64,000 nucleotides of DNA, taken from NCBI RefSeq assembly GCF_019703515.2, contig NC_059373.1, positions 14,892,281 to 14,956,280 on the forward strand, given 5' to 3'. Origin of the DNA: Myxocyprinus asiaticus. Its lineage: Eukaryota > Chordata > Actinopteri > Cypriniformes > Catostomidae. Shown one piece after another: positions 11,990-23,710 of this stretch; within the stretch, counting starts at the first letter, position 1; each line of letters begins with the position of its first letter. The position numbers were made by a program, and so were the translations under genes. The notes below the pieces were generated by a model. That model searched no databases and was not told the origin of the DNA. It saw only the letters and a program-made list of their open reading frames with translations.

Positions 11990-12944
11990 AGATTTTGAAT
12001 CCCAGATTTTCAATCTAGACTTTTAAAACCCTCTGTAGTTTCTGTTTTTGTGTGCAACCTTCTGCATCAAAAGAACGGCAAATAACAAAGCTAGACAAAC
12101 TGTTCTTTCATTCCTCAGCTTTGGGCCGGCTGAGCTGTGTACTCCTTTAAAAAGACACTCACCCCTTACAACCTGCAGCATGCATCACAAAACAAACACC
12201 TTTTCTCTCATTACATGGTCTTACAACTCACTGCATTCCCCGATAATATGTCAGTTAATCCATCTTTCATCTTTTAAACACTTGAAATATTCATTTCACT
12301 GTTTTTGAGGCTTAAACAAACAGACGCAGATGTGTTTCGAATGTTAGCAGCGGAGCTAACATGAGAGCTCCTCTCCCATACACAGGTGTAGGTAGAACAA
12401 AGAGACAATCAGCTGTTCTTTATTGTCTTGCCCTCCTCTTAATCTTCCCTTTTTCCATCTCAGTCTGCTTCTGTTTTCTCTTTTATTCTGTTGAACTTTG
12501 CCATGCCTCTTTTGGCACGTGACTGTGTTTTAATATATCCTGATAGATTTAGAGTATGTTTCGCTTTACTTATGGCCATTTTGCGGCATAATTAATGTTT
12601 ATTTTCTGTAATCCCTGACTAAAACGTCACAATAGGGCAAATAAGTAAGATCAGAAAGAATTTGAGAGAGGGAGAGATGATGGGTGGTTGAAGGATACAT
12701 TTTGTCTCGGATGTCAAGAGAAAGAGGAGGATAAGGAGAAAGAATGAGAGATTAAATATCCTGTTTTCAGAAGATGAACACGTAGGAGAATGTATCACCT
12801 AAAAATGTCTGACAGGTAATTCAAAATACCGCTTGTGTTTTAAGGGCCTGACATGGCTAAATCCTGTGCCTTAATCATTGCATACACACTCGCACTCGCC
12901 CTTTGCGGCACTGTTGCCTGTGGTATTTTAACGCAAAAGCCTGT
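11990..12944. other. No gene seen
   Basis: Unique-looking, mixed-composition sequence without a convincing coding frame or repeat ends. Confidence 0.4.
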
Positions 12945-13560
12945 AGGGGTAATTCACTAAGAAAGAATTGTTCCTGGTAAAACGCAGTTTATTTGCACTC
13001 GCTGTCTGCGCTGGTTTAGCGCCTGATTCACTAAAGGAATTATCAGGCAATGGTGCAAATGCGCCCATAAAATCTGTGCTAAATGTCGCAATTCCTATCT
13101 TGCGGGTCGGTTCTGAGCGAGCATCTGAGGATGTAGCAGATCACTGTAATCTAGACTATAGTGTACTTCTGAATATATGCCAAGTTATAATGCTCTTCTC
13201 CATCATTTAATCATTACCACTGTCATGATCTATAGAAAATGTACACAAACACTTCTTTTGAATAAAATTCAGTTTACTGCCTGCTCTCCTCAGGCAGTAA
13301 TAGTGCGCTAGGCAATTTGCGCAAAGCAAATAGCACAAAGTTTGGTGAATCTATAATGAGTCTACTTAACATATAAAGGAGGCGTGCTTGTGTAGAAAAG
13401 AATGACAATGGCTACATTTAAATTCTCAAGATGCAGTGCTATTTCAGTGCTGATTGCGCCTGTTTAAACAAGATTGCATGTGGTAAGTAAATATGTCACA
13501 GCTTTTTGTGCTAAAACATAACGTGCAAAAGTGCCGCAACCATTTAGTGAATTCGCCCCT
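12945..13560. mobile_element. Non-autonomous TIR element (AGGGG.RAATTCACTAA ends)
   Basis: The left end AGGGGTAATTCACTAA (12945) is mirrored at 13545-13560, which on the minus strand reads AGGGGCGAATTCACTAA. The 616-bp interior is GC-richer on the left (TGCAAATGCGCCC, TTGCGGGTCGG) and encodes nothing. Probably a DNA-transposon derivative. Flanking duplications were not evident. Confidence 0.6.
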
Positions 13561-14976
13561 GAGACTTATTTATGAACCACCCACAGTTTAAACTAAATGC
13601 GCTGGTACAGTGCTGCACCGTATTTAAAGAAATAGTTTAACCAAAAATGAAAATCTGTCATTATTTCTGTCAATGGGTTTGATTTAGGTTGACATAGCCA
13701 CCATATTTGATTTACTGAGATTATTGTTAAGCTGATTTGATTTGAGAGAAAATAAAACAGCATATTTATGTGTCTGGATAACAGTGGTGGAGCAATGCAG
13801 TACAATTCCAATAAAGTATGGCAGGTCACTGTAGTCTAATGCATCCTGCACAACCTAGCATTCAGAAGCAGTCTGCAAGATGCAACGTAAAAAAACGCAT
13901 CGATTTTTTGGTGTGCTTGCGCCATTAGCTTATTCCTATTTGCATAAGGTGCAATTTGTCTATTTACCCATTACCTTTTTGCATAATTCTTTTAGGGAAT
14001 TGGATGCACACAGAGGTTGAAAACAACACAGAGTGAGTGTGCAAATTATCAACACCAATTGATTGCAAGTTTGAAGCAAATTAACAGTACTGGCCAGGGA
14101 AGTTTTTTTATGCTGCTCTTGCAATAAGATGTTAACTGGTGACTAGCTTATGATTAAGTCTATGAAATATGTATGCTATCCTCACAAGAATCCCATTCAT
14201 TTCTCTCAGTGGATTATTGAGTTCCTGCTTGAGTAATCACGCTGACCCCCTTAGCTGCTAGAATATTACTGTAATAGTACGGCCCAGCAGGATATGATCC
14301 TTTTTTAGGTCATGTGACAACTCTGTGGTCCTGTAGACTTTGGATCATGGTTGTGGAAATCTCCCTAAAACACTAATGGCGATTTGTTCCTTGCAGCCGT
14401 TTTTGCCACAGCTGTTGGGTGGGATGCTGTGCAGAGAGACAGTGTGTAGACAGTGTGTAGAAGTGTGTGACATCTGTGAAAACATATTAAACAGATAAAT
14501 AATTCTATTAGAGGTCAAGACAAGGAGAAGTGTGTGTGCTTGGATGTCGTTTATTGCTTTGGAGAAAGAATGCATGATAACAATGTGATCTCACACCAAA
14601 CGTCATCCTGACTGTCATCTATCAACCATTATTTGTTGTACATACGCACACACATGCTGTCTCCAGTAAGAATGTAAAGAATTCTCTTTCATTATATATG
14701 AGGCAGACATTGAGTCTGACCCTCTGGCTGGACTCAATTGGAGGGAAGCAGGAGGACATTGTTTATCCAGCCACACAAAGATCCAGAACTAGCATCCTGA
14801 ACCTGCTCACCTCCTGTCCTGCAGAGAGTCTGGGGTCTGGGGAAAAGGGCTCTGATGAGCTTTATGCTTGTAATAGAGACCATAGTAGATACGGTACATT
14901 AACTAATGAATCAACACTGCATAAGATATTTAGTTATTTAAGATATTGTTTTCTGAGAATATATATTTAAAATGTA
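13561..14976. other. No gene seen; one MITE fragment near 13628-13675
   Basis: A short piece resembling the palindromic TTAA-type MITE arm (ATAGTTTAACCAAAAATGA) lies at 13628-13675. The rest is AT-rich and unrecognised. The 90-codon frame at 14698-14970 shows no family motif. Confidence 0.4.
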
Positions 14977-16185
14977 CACTGGTGGCCAAATGTTTGGAAT
15001 AATGTACAGATTTTGCTCTTATGGAAAGAAATTGGTACTTTTATTCACCAAAGTGGCATTAAACTGATCACAATGTATGGTCAGGACATTAATAACATGA
15101 AAAATTACTATTACAATTTGAAAAAAATGTTCATAACTTCTTAAACTATTTCAAAGAGTTCTCATCAAAAAATCCTCCTCGTGCAGCAATGACAGCTTTG
15201 CAGATCCTTGGCATTCTAGCTGTCAGTTTGTCCAGATCCTCAGGTGACATTTCACCCCACGCTTCCTGTAGCACTTGCCATAGATGTGGCTGTCTTGTCG
15301 GGCACTTCTCACACACCTTACAGTCTAGCTGATCCCACAAAAGCTCAATGGGGTTAAGATCCATAACACTCTTTTCCAATTATCTGTTGTCCAATGTTTG
15401 TGTTTCTTTGCCCATTCTAACCTTTTCTTTTTGTTTTTCTGTATCAAAAGTGGCTTTTTCTTTGCAATTCTTCCCATAAGGCCTGCACCCCTGAGTCTTC
15501 TCTTTACTGTTGTACATGAAACTGGTGTTGAGCGGGTAGAATTCAATGAAGCTGTCAGTTGAGGACATGTGAGGTGTCTATTTCTCAAACTAGAGACTCT
15601 GATGTACTTATCCTCTTGTTTAGTTGTAAATCTGGCCTTCCACATCTCTTTCTGACCTTGTTAGAGCTAGTTGTCCTGTCTTTGAAGACTGTAGTGTACA
15701 CCTTTGTATGAAATCTTCAGCTTTTTTGGCAATTTCAAGCATTGTATAGCCTTCATTCCTCAAAACAATGATTGATTGACGAGTTTCTAGAGAAAGTTGT
15801 TTCTTTTTTGTCATTTTTGACCTAATATTGACCTTAAGACATGCCAGTCTATTGCATTCTGTGGCAACTAAAAAACAAACACAAAGACATATGTTAAGCT
15901 TCATTTAACGAACCAATAGCTTGCAGCAGTGTTTGATATAATGGCAAGTGATTTTCTAGTACCAAATTAGCAATTTAGCATGATTACTCAAGGATAAGGT
16001 GTTGCAGTGATGGCTCCTGAAAATGGGGCCTGTCTACATTTGATCAAAAATTACTTTTTTCAAATAGTGATGGTGCTGTTTTTTACATCAGTAATGTCCT
16101 AACTATACTTTGTAATCAGTTGAATGCCACTTTGGCGAATTAAAGTACCAATCTGTACATTATTTCAAACTTTTGGCCGCCAGTG
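14977..16185 (-). mobile_element. Tc1-like transposon, 1209-bp internal-deletion derivative, copy 1
   Basis: Bounded by inverted ends CACTGGTGGCCAAATGTTTG (left) and CACTGGCGGCCAAAAGTTTG (right, minus strand) with TA on both sides, the Tc1/mariner target duplication. Inverted similarity extends about 200 bp inward on each side. It encodes a broken transposase on the minus strand. A second copy with the same internal deletion lies at 51836-53016. Confidence 0.93.
15146..15814 (-). pseudogene. Tc1-like transposase remnant lacking the catalytic core
   Basis: Begins MTKKKQLSLETRQSIIVLRNEGYTMLEIAKK, the N-terminal helix-turn-helix, shifts frame at the A-rich stretch after IAKK, continues as VSSLRNRHLTCPQL...VKRRLRGAGLMGRIAKKKPLL and reaches NWKRVLW. 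It then jumps directly to MDLNPIELLWDQLDCKVCEKCP...KAVIAARGGFFDENSLK at the C terminus. The segment that would hold the first two catalytic aspartates is missing and the junction is out of frame (about 15355-15375). Only the last acidic position (DLNPIE) remains. It cannot be catalytically active. Confidence 0.92.
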
Positions 16186-16540
16186 TATATTTTGCTTTAC
16201 TGAACTTCAATATAAGTGTATGTGTTTGTCTTATTTTTACACTTGTTTTAAGCGCAATGTAAAAGTTTCTTTGCATGAGCTTGAGCTTCTGGTCTCCCAT
16301 GTTTGGCTACGTGAAAGGAAGTGAAAAGAGTGCAAAGTGTAGTGTGACTGAGGCTTAAGGCAAAATACACTTGTATTTTTGTAACAAGTAAAAAAAAAGA
16401 CAAATTAAGAAAACTAATAGAAAAATTTATTTCAAATGCAAGGCTCAGGCAACCAATTCACACACTTCTACTTTGCACTATAAGTGTGTTTTGCTGGTGG
16501 TGGGAAAGTTCTTATGTTGACATTATGGGTAGTATCAGGG

Positions 16541-18065
16541 CCGTGAATTTAACCCTTATGTTGTGTTCTGGTCATTCTGACCCGTACAACTTTTTTAAAA
16601 TTATTTATTTATTGATTTGTTTTACGACCAACACAAAATTGGACCATTTTATTTACATTTAAAAAAATAAATAATTATTTCACTTTGTTACACCTGTTGT
16701 GTTCCCATTGGAAGTGAATGGGCAGGGCTACAAAAAAAAAAAAAAAAAAAAAAAAGGAAAAAGAAAAACATTGTGTTCAGGAGCCTGTCCAACCATCTGA
16801 TGAGCACATATGTGCATATGGACTTGCACACATAAAGTCCTCGGACATGTGTATACCCATACACACCCACACCCACACACATACACTCACACAAACACAC
16901 ACACCCTTTGTTTTCCTAGGCAAGCTCTGATATTTTTTATGATTTTTACCAATGCAGCAAAGGTTCAGAGGTTGCCTGGGAATCCAAAGGGCATGTGGGC
17001 GGTGCGTGGGGTGTGTGGATGAGGGTGCATGCGCATGGACATTTACACACACGCACACACCTGTTGTGTTCACAGTCAGAAATGACCGGCCATTAGGAAT
17101 GAATGGGTGAGGTTACAAAAAAGAAAAAAAATTCATGTTCAGGAGCCTGTCTAACCATTAGATGAGCACATACTGTATGTCTTAGAACATAAACACACAC
17201 ACACAGACACACACACACACACACACATACACACACTTTGATATCCCAGGCAACTTCTGAACTATTCTTAACCCTACAGGAAAAAAGGAATGAAGGAAAA
17301 ATATTATAACAATGTGTTTTGGGAACTTTCACATTTTCACATGTAGAACAATGTTTACTAAAATAATAATTATGTGATAAATAGCACAGAAACTTTTTAG
17401 AATTTTTTTTGTATCCATCTTTTTCCAGAATGTGGAAGTGTTCCACAATTCGACCGTTTTCAATTTCCGGTCTCCAGTGTTTTCACTCGCCTCGGCGTAT
17501 ATTCTTAGCGGGTAATGTAATGTTTAAGGTATTACATTTGTAAAAATTTTCAAAAAACGTGCAGATACTTCACAGTGTGTGCAGATACTTCACACAGATG
17601 ACCTTTTTTTAGACAGTGCCTCACCTGAGTGTGTAGATGACATGAAGAGATTGTCTGAGATTAGTTACGTTGATATAATTAATTTTTATTGACAGCCAAC
17701 AACTGCACATGTTGTGCCTGAAATTAATTTTTACACTAAGCAACACTTAAATGGTTTTTATTGTCCTCTGGATCGCTCGTTTTGGCAGTTTTTGCTTGGC
17801 GTCTCCAGACCAGAAATACAAAACAGGCAATTAGAATCATCATGGCTCCACTCAGTGGTTGGTCAGGAAAACTGTGGATAGTCAAAACAATCAATAAATA
17901 ATGCTATTTTAGTTCCAAAAAGAAGTACAAAATCTGTTTTAATTACTTGAACTCAAGTTAACAAAAAGATCAAATGCAATATCTAGTGAAAATATATTCA
18001 TCATGAGAGATTTATATACATTGTAATGGGCCTGTCATTTTTGACCAGGAACACAACTAGTGTGA
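16541..18065. repeat. Composite repeat with inverted ends and an internal imperfect duplication
   Basis: The left end carries TTGTGTTCTGGTCATTCTGACC at about 16561. The right end, read on the minus strand near 18060, carries TTGTGTTCCTGGTCAAAAATGAC. Inside, blocks at about 16690-16925 and 17065-17255 resemble each other: CACCTGTTGTGTTC, AATGAATGGG, a polyA stretch, TCAGGAGCCTGTC.AACCAT, TGAGCACATA, CA repeats and CCCAGGCAA-type sequence. It contains A24 at 16732-16755 and CA runs near 16861-16904 and 17193-17236. Probably a non-autonomous element; its class is unknown. Confidence 0.5.
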
Positions 18066-18155
18066 CTTTCTGTCATTTTTTTTAAAAGATTAAAAAAGAT
18101 TTTCTGGTTAAACATTAAATTGTGATAAACAGGACAGACAATTGTATGTATGATA

Positions 18156-18685
18156 TAGTGTTGTCACGGTACCAAAATTTCTGTAGTCGATACCAATACC
18201 AATACCAGTGAAATTTCACGGTTCTCTATAACAATTTCGACAGCAAAAATATGCTAATATGATAATGTGCTATTGAACACATAAGTTTAGTTTACATGTG
18301 CTGCATGGTTCACAGTGGATTAGTGCTCTGCTTTGTCATCTCAAACAACATGAATGATTCTGAATGTCTGTGGAGTTTCCAGAGTATGAGCGGTCAGATT
18401 TATACATTCATTTTAAGTACGCAGCTCATCCACGCTAAGATTGCAGCCTTCAGCTAGGACATGTCACTTGGATTAATTGTCCATTTCAGTGTAAAAGGAG
18501 TAATAGAGCAGGCGCTCAAAATAAGCCTTTGAGCATTTTAAAGCTGTCGTGTGTCAGTCATATTGCGTGCTGGTACCAGAGTCGGTACTCGGTACTACCG
18601 GTACTGCAGAAACACTGGTATTTTTACATCTTTTTTATTTTAGTACCGACTTGGTACCAAAGTATCGGTACTTCTGACAACACTA
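18156..18685. mobile_element. hAT-type non-autonomous element, 530 bp
   Basis: The left end TAGTGTTGTCACGGTACC and the minus-strand right end TAGTGTTGTCAGAAGTACCG are inverted repeats. Flanks are GTATGATA (18148-18155) and CTATGATA (18686-18693), an 8-bp duplication with one mismatch, typical of hAT elements. GGTACC/CGGTACT motifs recur inside both ends. No transposase. Confidence 0.83.
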
Positions 18686-18693
18686 CTATGATA

Positions 18694-19441
18694 TTTAATA
18701 TAGTAAAAATATCCATTAAAAAACACTTTTTTTAACGCAAAAAATTAGTTGCCAATAAATTCCAAAAAGAGGTAGACACGATTCCCAATCTTGCATAGTA
18801 TATAGTATGGATAGTATGTGAATTGGCAACCTCATGCTCTCAATCTGTTTGTCCAGTATGATCACGAGGGATCAAAACTAGATATATTTCAGTCACAAGT
18901 GAGCATCATTTATAATGTCTAAACCCTGCCAAAAATATTATTGGCTGTGTACTTGTAACAGCTGACAGATGGAAGTGAAGCCTGCTAGTGGCAATTAACC
19001 TTCTCATTATCATTATCACTATGGTTACAAAACTATTTCTTCTAGTACTTCCGCATCTGTCCAACTCTGATGCGTTCTTGCCACAGTATGACTCACAAAC
19101 ACACACTGAAAGTGTAATGGCTGTAGTTCATCTCCGTCACTTGCTGTTTGTGATGTTGATCGACTGCTCTCCTCCTCCGCTTGCCCTCACTTTGTCTTTC
19201 ACTCAAGCGTAAGAAAGATGTTCCATTTCAAGAAAGAAGTAGAATTGTGTTCCTTCTTTAATACACCCACACTTCCATAGCAAGCTTCCTTTAAACAAAC
19301 ATGCTCAACCCGTAGTTGTTGAGGTAACAATTAGAAGTAGAGTTAATTAGATCTGGATCTCAGTGAAATTAACTCTCCTGCTGGGCACCTCTTTTCCATC
19401 AAATCACAACGGGATTACATTCCTCTCTCATCACACACACA
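18694..19441. other. No gene seen
   Basis: Unrecognised sequence without coding frames above background. Confidence 0.4.
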
Positions 19442-20057
19442 GGGTTTGTTCCAAAACTTAGTGAGCTGCCTCGCTGTCTCCCGCCTACATAGGTAACTGT
19501 CTTCTATGGCAGCATCCTTTCTGAAATTATGCCTCATAAGCGAGCACTTGGGAACACTCTACATTGGTGGCAGCTCCGCACATCATTCAAATAGCGCTCC
19601 TCACGTGCAGCGCATGGGACACTCAACTCGCAACTGATTTCAATACAGGTGAAGCGAGGGAAATTACGCGATCCTCTAAAGAGCAAAACTATGCACAGAA
19701 CACACACATTTTGCTTAAAATGGTCAGTTTTGTATCATATTAAACTGTTATTTATCTAGTACTGTTACTTTTCAGTATTGAATGGATTATAAGTATATTT
19801 ATAATCTTAATTTCTCTCGCTTCATCCGCCATCTTGGATTTATTTTTCCGCCGAGCACTTCACGGTGCATTCTGGGATCGCCTACCCGGGGAAGGATACA
19901 TCCGATGCTGCCTTAGAATTTGTCCAAAACGAGATATCTTAATAGGCAGCATAATTAAGATACCTACCTTTTGAAACAGCCTTCGTGTCGGGAGCGTGCC
20001 TATGCTATCTGAAAATGCTGCCTCCGGAGGATGCTCACTAGGATTTGGAACAGACCC
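19442..20057. mobile_element. TIR element, 616 bp (GGGTYTGTTCCAAA ends)
   Basis: The left end GGGTTTGTTCCAAAACTTAG and the right end (GGGTCTGTTCCAAATCCTAG on the minus strand) form terminal inverted repeats continuing with TGAGC. Related sequence in reverse orientation occurs at about 42078-42387 (shared GAGGCAGCTCACTAAG, TTATGAGGCATAATTTCAG and ATCTTGGATTTATTTT-type blocks). A short 158-bp relative sits at 24650-24807. Non-coding. Confidence 0.65.
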
Positions 20058-20109
20058 ACAGTTTTGGATGGGGTCCTCCATAGCTCTTAGAGGGATAGAT
20101 CCCAGCAAC

Positions 20110-20212
20110 AGTCATGTTCCATCAAAGAAAGAAAGTCATAGGTGTTTGGAATGACATGACGGTGAGTAAATGATGACAGAAGTTTCATTTTTGGGTGAAC
20201 TATTCCTTTAAG
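20110..20212. repeat. Single arm of palindromic TTAA MITE
   Basis: Contains AAAGAAAGTCATAGGTGTTTGGAATGACATG-type sequence, then GGTGAGTAAATGATGACAGA and TTTTGGGTGAACTATTCC, ending at TTAA. This matches the right arm of the full copies at 28846 and 40147; the left arm is absent. Confidence 0.75.
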
Positions 20213-20597
20213 ATGCTGTCAGCTTATCGGAACGCTCTTTTCTGGCTAAGTCTGTATTTTGTCCATATGACTGTCAATTGCCAACCTGCTGCAAGCATAC
20301 CCATCTCTTTCTTCCTTATGTTTCCTTCCAGAGACAGCCTGGCAATGCTTTCTGTCCGTATGGACACTCCTCCACACACACACAATGAGACATATGTCAA
20401 CATGACATCACAACACTGCTCATCTCAACATCAAACGTGTTGAGTCAGTGAGGTCAGAAGATGCTGATGACACATATAACAAAACATGCAACAATAAACC
20501 ACAAATGCATTATCCTCTTTTTTTAGTTTTTTGTTGAGAAAACACTAACCACAGTTTATTAATGTCAACAAATGCTATCTTGCCTGGGGAAGCTTAA

Positions 20598-21103
20598 AGG
20601 AATATTACGGGTTCAATACAAGTTAAGGTCAGTCGACAGCATTTGTGGCATAATGTTGATTACCACAAAAATTTATTTAGTCTCGTCCCTCCTTTTCTTC
20701 TTCAAAAATCAAGGTTACAGTGAGCCACTTACAATGGAAGTGAATGAGGCCAATTTTTGGAGGGTTTAAATGTAGAAATGTGAAGCATATAATTTTATAA
20801 CAGCACTTTCATTAATTCTTCTGTTAAAACATGTTTATTTGAGCTGTAAAGTTGTTTAAATTGTCATTTTTAGTTATTTGTTGACATTACATCGCCATTG
20901 GCTATAACTTTATACAGAAAAGGTTAGTAAGTGATTTTATCACACTAAAATCATGCAAACATGCATATTTTTACATGTTGTGGCTATACTTTTGAAAAAG
21001 TGAGTATTTTAATGTTAAAAAATTGGCCTCCATTCACTTCCATTGTAAGTGCCTATATGTATATACTGTAACCTCGATTTTTGCTTTTGTATGTGTTTTA
21101 TAA
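20598..21103. mobile_element. TTAA-flanked repeat A, copy truncated at a microsatellite
   Basis: After TTAA (20594-20597) comes AGGAATATTACGGGTTCAAT, then ACAAGTTAAGGTCAG, ACTTACAATGGAAGTGAATG, a central block with AAAAGGTTAGTAAGTGATTT and a mirrored CATTCACTTCCATTGTAAGT. The mirrored blocks make it largely palindromic. The expected right end is replaced by the TG/AG microsatellite from 21104. Full copy at 39379-39834; other copies around 22229-23445 and 27300-27815. Confidence 0.72.

Positions 21104-21194
<91 letters not shown>
21104..21194. repeat. TG then AG compound microsatellite
   Basis: About eleven TG units run into about 35 AG units. Translates to Arg/Glu or Leu/Ser runs on either strand. 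Confidence 0.98.
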
Positions 21195-21195
<1 letters not shown>

Positions 21196-21407
21196 AGGTG
21201 GGGAGTTACTAAAAGCTCACTGGGGCACATGAGTGTTAGCTGGCTGTTTGTTGACACATAATTGAAGTTGCAGATGAGTGACTTGCTATCTCAGCTAACG
21301 TACAGTACACACACACATACACAAACTGAGAGATGAAAAAATTAGCTACAACATCAGAGAAATAAAAGAGTGAGTCAGAATTACATGAGCAGAGGGAAAG
21401 ACAGGTG

Positions 21408-21410
<3 letters not shown>

Positions 21411-21438
<28 letters not shown>
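21411..21438. repeat. GA microsatellite
   Basis: About 14 GA units, only 217 bp from the longer AG tract. Confidence 0.95.
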
Positions 21439-21441
<3 letters not shown>

Positions 21442-22228
21442 GAGGGGTATTCATTTGCATCAATTTCTCTCTCTTGATTTTGATTATCCCATAATATTCA
21501 CAAAGACACTAGGATCTATTTAACATCTGCCCGCCATACGGGTGTAGTTAATTTTACAGTTCATAAAAACCGTATTCCACATAGTGATACATCGCAGCAT
21601 ACTGTTATACAGTTTGACAACTGTGTTTGCACTATGAAGGAAATATGGTGTCTCGCCTGCCTTTCTGATCCAACTTCAGGTCAGTTCAAGAGGAGCCAAA
21701 TATTTCATTGATGAATATTTAGACGTGAAACGGTGTGCATGTAAACGGTTGACGGACTAAAGCTCTCAAGATTTACCAGTCTAGCAGCTCTGCCTAAGGG
21801 GAAATGGACAAAAATCATGGCTCCGTCCCTAATAGTTTGATGTTCTGGTGGCATAAAATTTTTTTAAACATTGGCAATGTTCAGGAATTACACACTACTA
21901 CACTAGTAGTACATTATTTTTGCAAAATAAAGTATGTTTACTGTGCACAAATTACCTGTATTCCATGATGTAATATGCTCAATCTGACCTTACATTTCCT
22001 ATTTGATGGATGAGCCGCAAGAGCCTCAATTTTTAATCTTATTCTTGACTCATAATTTGATCGGACTGCCAAATGTTAAATGTATTTTTTTATTTATTTT
22101 TTACACAAACTTTTATTAAAAATGCAAATGAATAATTTTTATTTTTAAGATGATAACTGGATGCCACTGAAACTGTTTTTGTTGCATAGCGGAATTCATT
22201 TCAGACGGTATTTGTATCATCTTTCCTG

Positions 22229-23445
22229 AGAGTGGAGCCAGTCCATAAACACTAAAATACACAACATTACAAATGTACAGCTACAAGATGTAAAAATTAC
22301 AAGTTTTGACAGGATTTTGGTGTAATAAAATCGCATACTTAACTTATCTATGTTAAGTTATATCCAGTACCAGGATTAACAGGTTTTGCTGTCATGGCAA
22401 CAAAGTTAACTTTAAATAGATATGGTTGGTAAGTGATTTTATCAATCTGACATTATGTTAACATATACACCGATCAGCCACAACATTAAAACCACCTCCC
22501 TAATATTGCATAGGTCCCCCTCGTGCCCCCAACAGCGCCAATCTGCATCTCAGAATAGCATTCTGAGATGATATTCTTCACAATTGTACAGAGCGGTTAT
22601 CTGAGTTACTGTAGACTTTGTCAGTTCGAACCAGTCTGAACATTCTCTGTTGACCTCTCTCATCAACAAGGCACTTCTGTCCACAGAACTGCCGCTCACT
22701 GGAACAATCATGCCACGCTCCAAATCACATTTTTCCCCATTCTGATGGTTGATGTGAACATTAACTGAAGCTCCTGACCCGTATCTGCATGATTTTATGC
22801 ACTGCACTGCTGCCACACGATTGGCTGATTAGATAATCGCATGGATGATTGTTGGTGCCAAACGGGCTGGTTTGAGTATTTCTGTAACTGCTGATCTCCT
22901 GGGATTTTCACACACAATAGTCTCTTGAATTTACTCCGAATGGTGCCAAAAACAAAAAACATCCTGTGAGCGGCAGTTCTGTGGATGGAAATGCCTTGTT
23001 GATGAGAGAGGTCAACAGAGAATAGCCAGACTGGTTCGAACTGACAAAGTCTACGGTAACTCAGATAACCACTCTGTACAATTGTGGTGAGAAGAATAGC
23101 ATCTCAGAATGCTATTCTGAGATGCGGGTTGGCACTGTTTTGGCAGCACGAGGGGGACCTACACAATATTAGGCAGGTGGTTTTAATGTTGTGGCTGATC
23201 GGTGTATAATTTTTACATCTTTTTGCTATATCTTTGAAACAGTGAATATTTTAGTGTTTATGGACTGTCCCCATTCACTTCTATTGTAAGTGCCATACTG
23301 TAACCACAATTTTTGCTTTTTTCAAATAAAGGAGGAACAAGTCAAATTTATTATTTTTTTGTTTGTTTTTCTTGTAGAAATCAAAATTATGTTACAAATG
23401 CTGTTAATTGAGCTTAACTTGTATTGATCCCTCAAAATTTATAAT
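22229..23445. mobile_element. TTAA-type repeat A, interrupted copy
   Basis: Left part 22229-22465 (CCAGTCCATAAACACTAAAA, GCTGTCATGGCAACAAAGTT, GGTAAGTGATTTTATCA) and right part 23209-23445 (TTTTTACATCTTTTTGCTAT, CATTCACTTCTATTGTAAGT, AATTGAGCTTAACTTGTATT) together align with the uninterrupted copies at 20598 and 39379. The 741-bp element at 22466-23206 is inserted in the middle at a TA. Confidence 0.7.
22466..23206. mobile_element. Near-palindromic TIR element, TA-flanked, 741 bp
   Basis: Ends are TACACCGATCAGCCACAACA and its inverted copy, followed inside by TTAAAACCACC, with TA on each side (22464-22465 and 23207-23208). The two halves mirror each other for about 300 bp: GAACCAGTCTG/CAGACTGGTTCG, CATCAACAAGGCA/TGCCTTGTTGATG, and AGAATAGCATTCTGAGATG stems. 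Known: this end sequence is common in fish genomes; the class is likely Tc1/mariner-type from the TA target. Short frames inside it (for example 22816-22550 minus) are remnants, not a gene. Confidence 0.85.
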
Positions 23446-23710
23446 GCAAAATAATGAAATCATGTGACAACAATGTAGCATACTACTGTTGACTGTTTAC
23501 TGAAAACACACCGGCTGAGTTTGCAATGGTGTACTAACATACTACTTTGACTATTTCTGCCATATTTTCATATTGCATAAATAGTAAATGTAGTATGCCA
23601 TTCCAAACTCAGCCTTATCGTTGCATAATGTGTACTGTTGTACATACTATTTATGCAGTAAGCAGTAATATAATTTTTTAATAACTGCATTTATTTATCA
23701 CATGTTATAC

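Noticed and set aside
21015..21261. Ser/Leu-rich and Arg/Glu-rich frames on both strands
   Set aside because: Translations of the TG/AG microsatellite.
22550..22816. 88-codon minus-strand frame
   Set aside because: Lies in one arm of the 741-bp palindromic transposon derivative and lacks a start or domain context; a transposon remnant.
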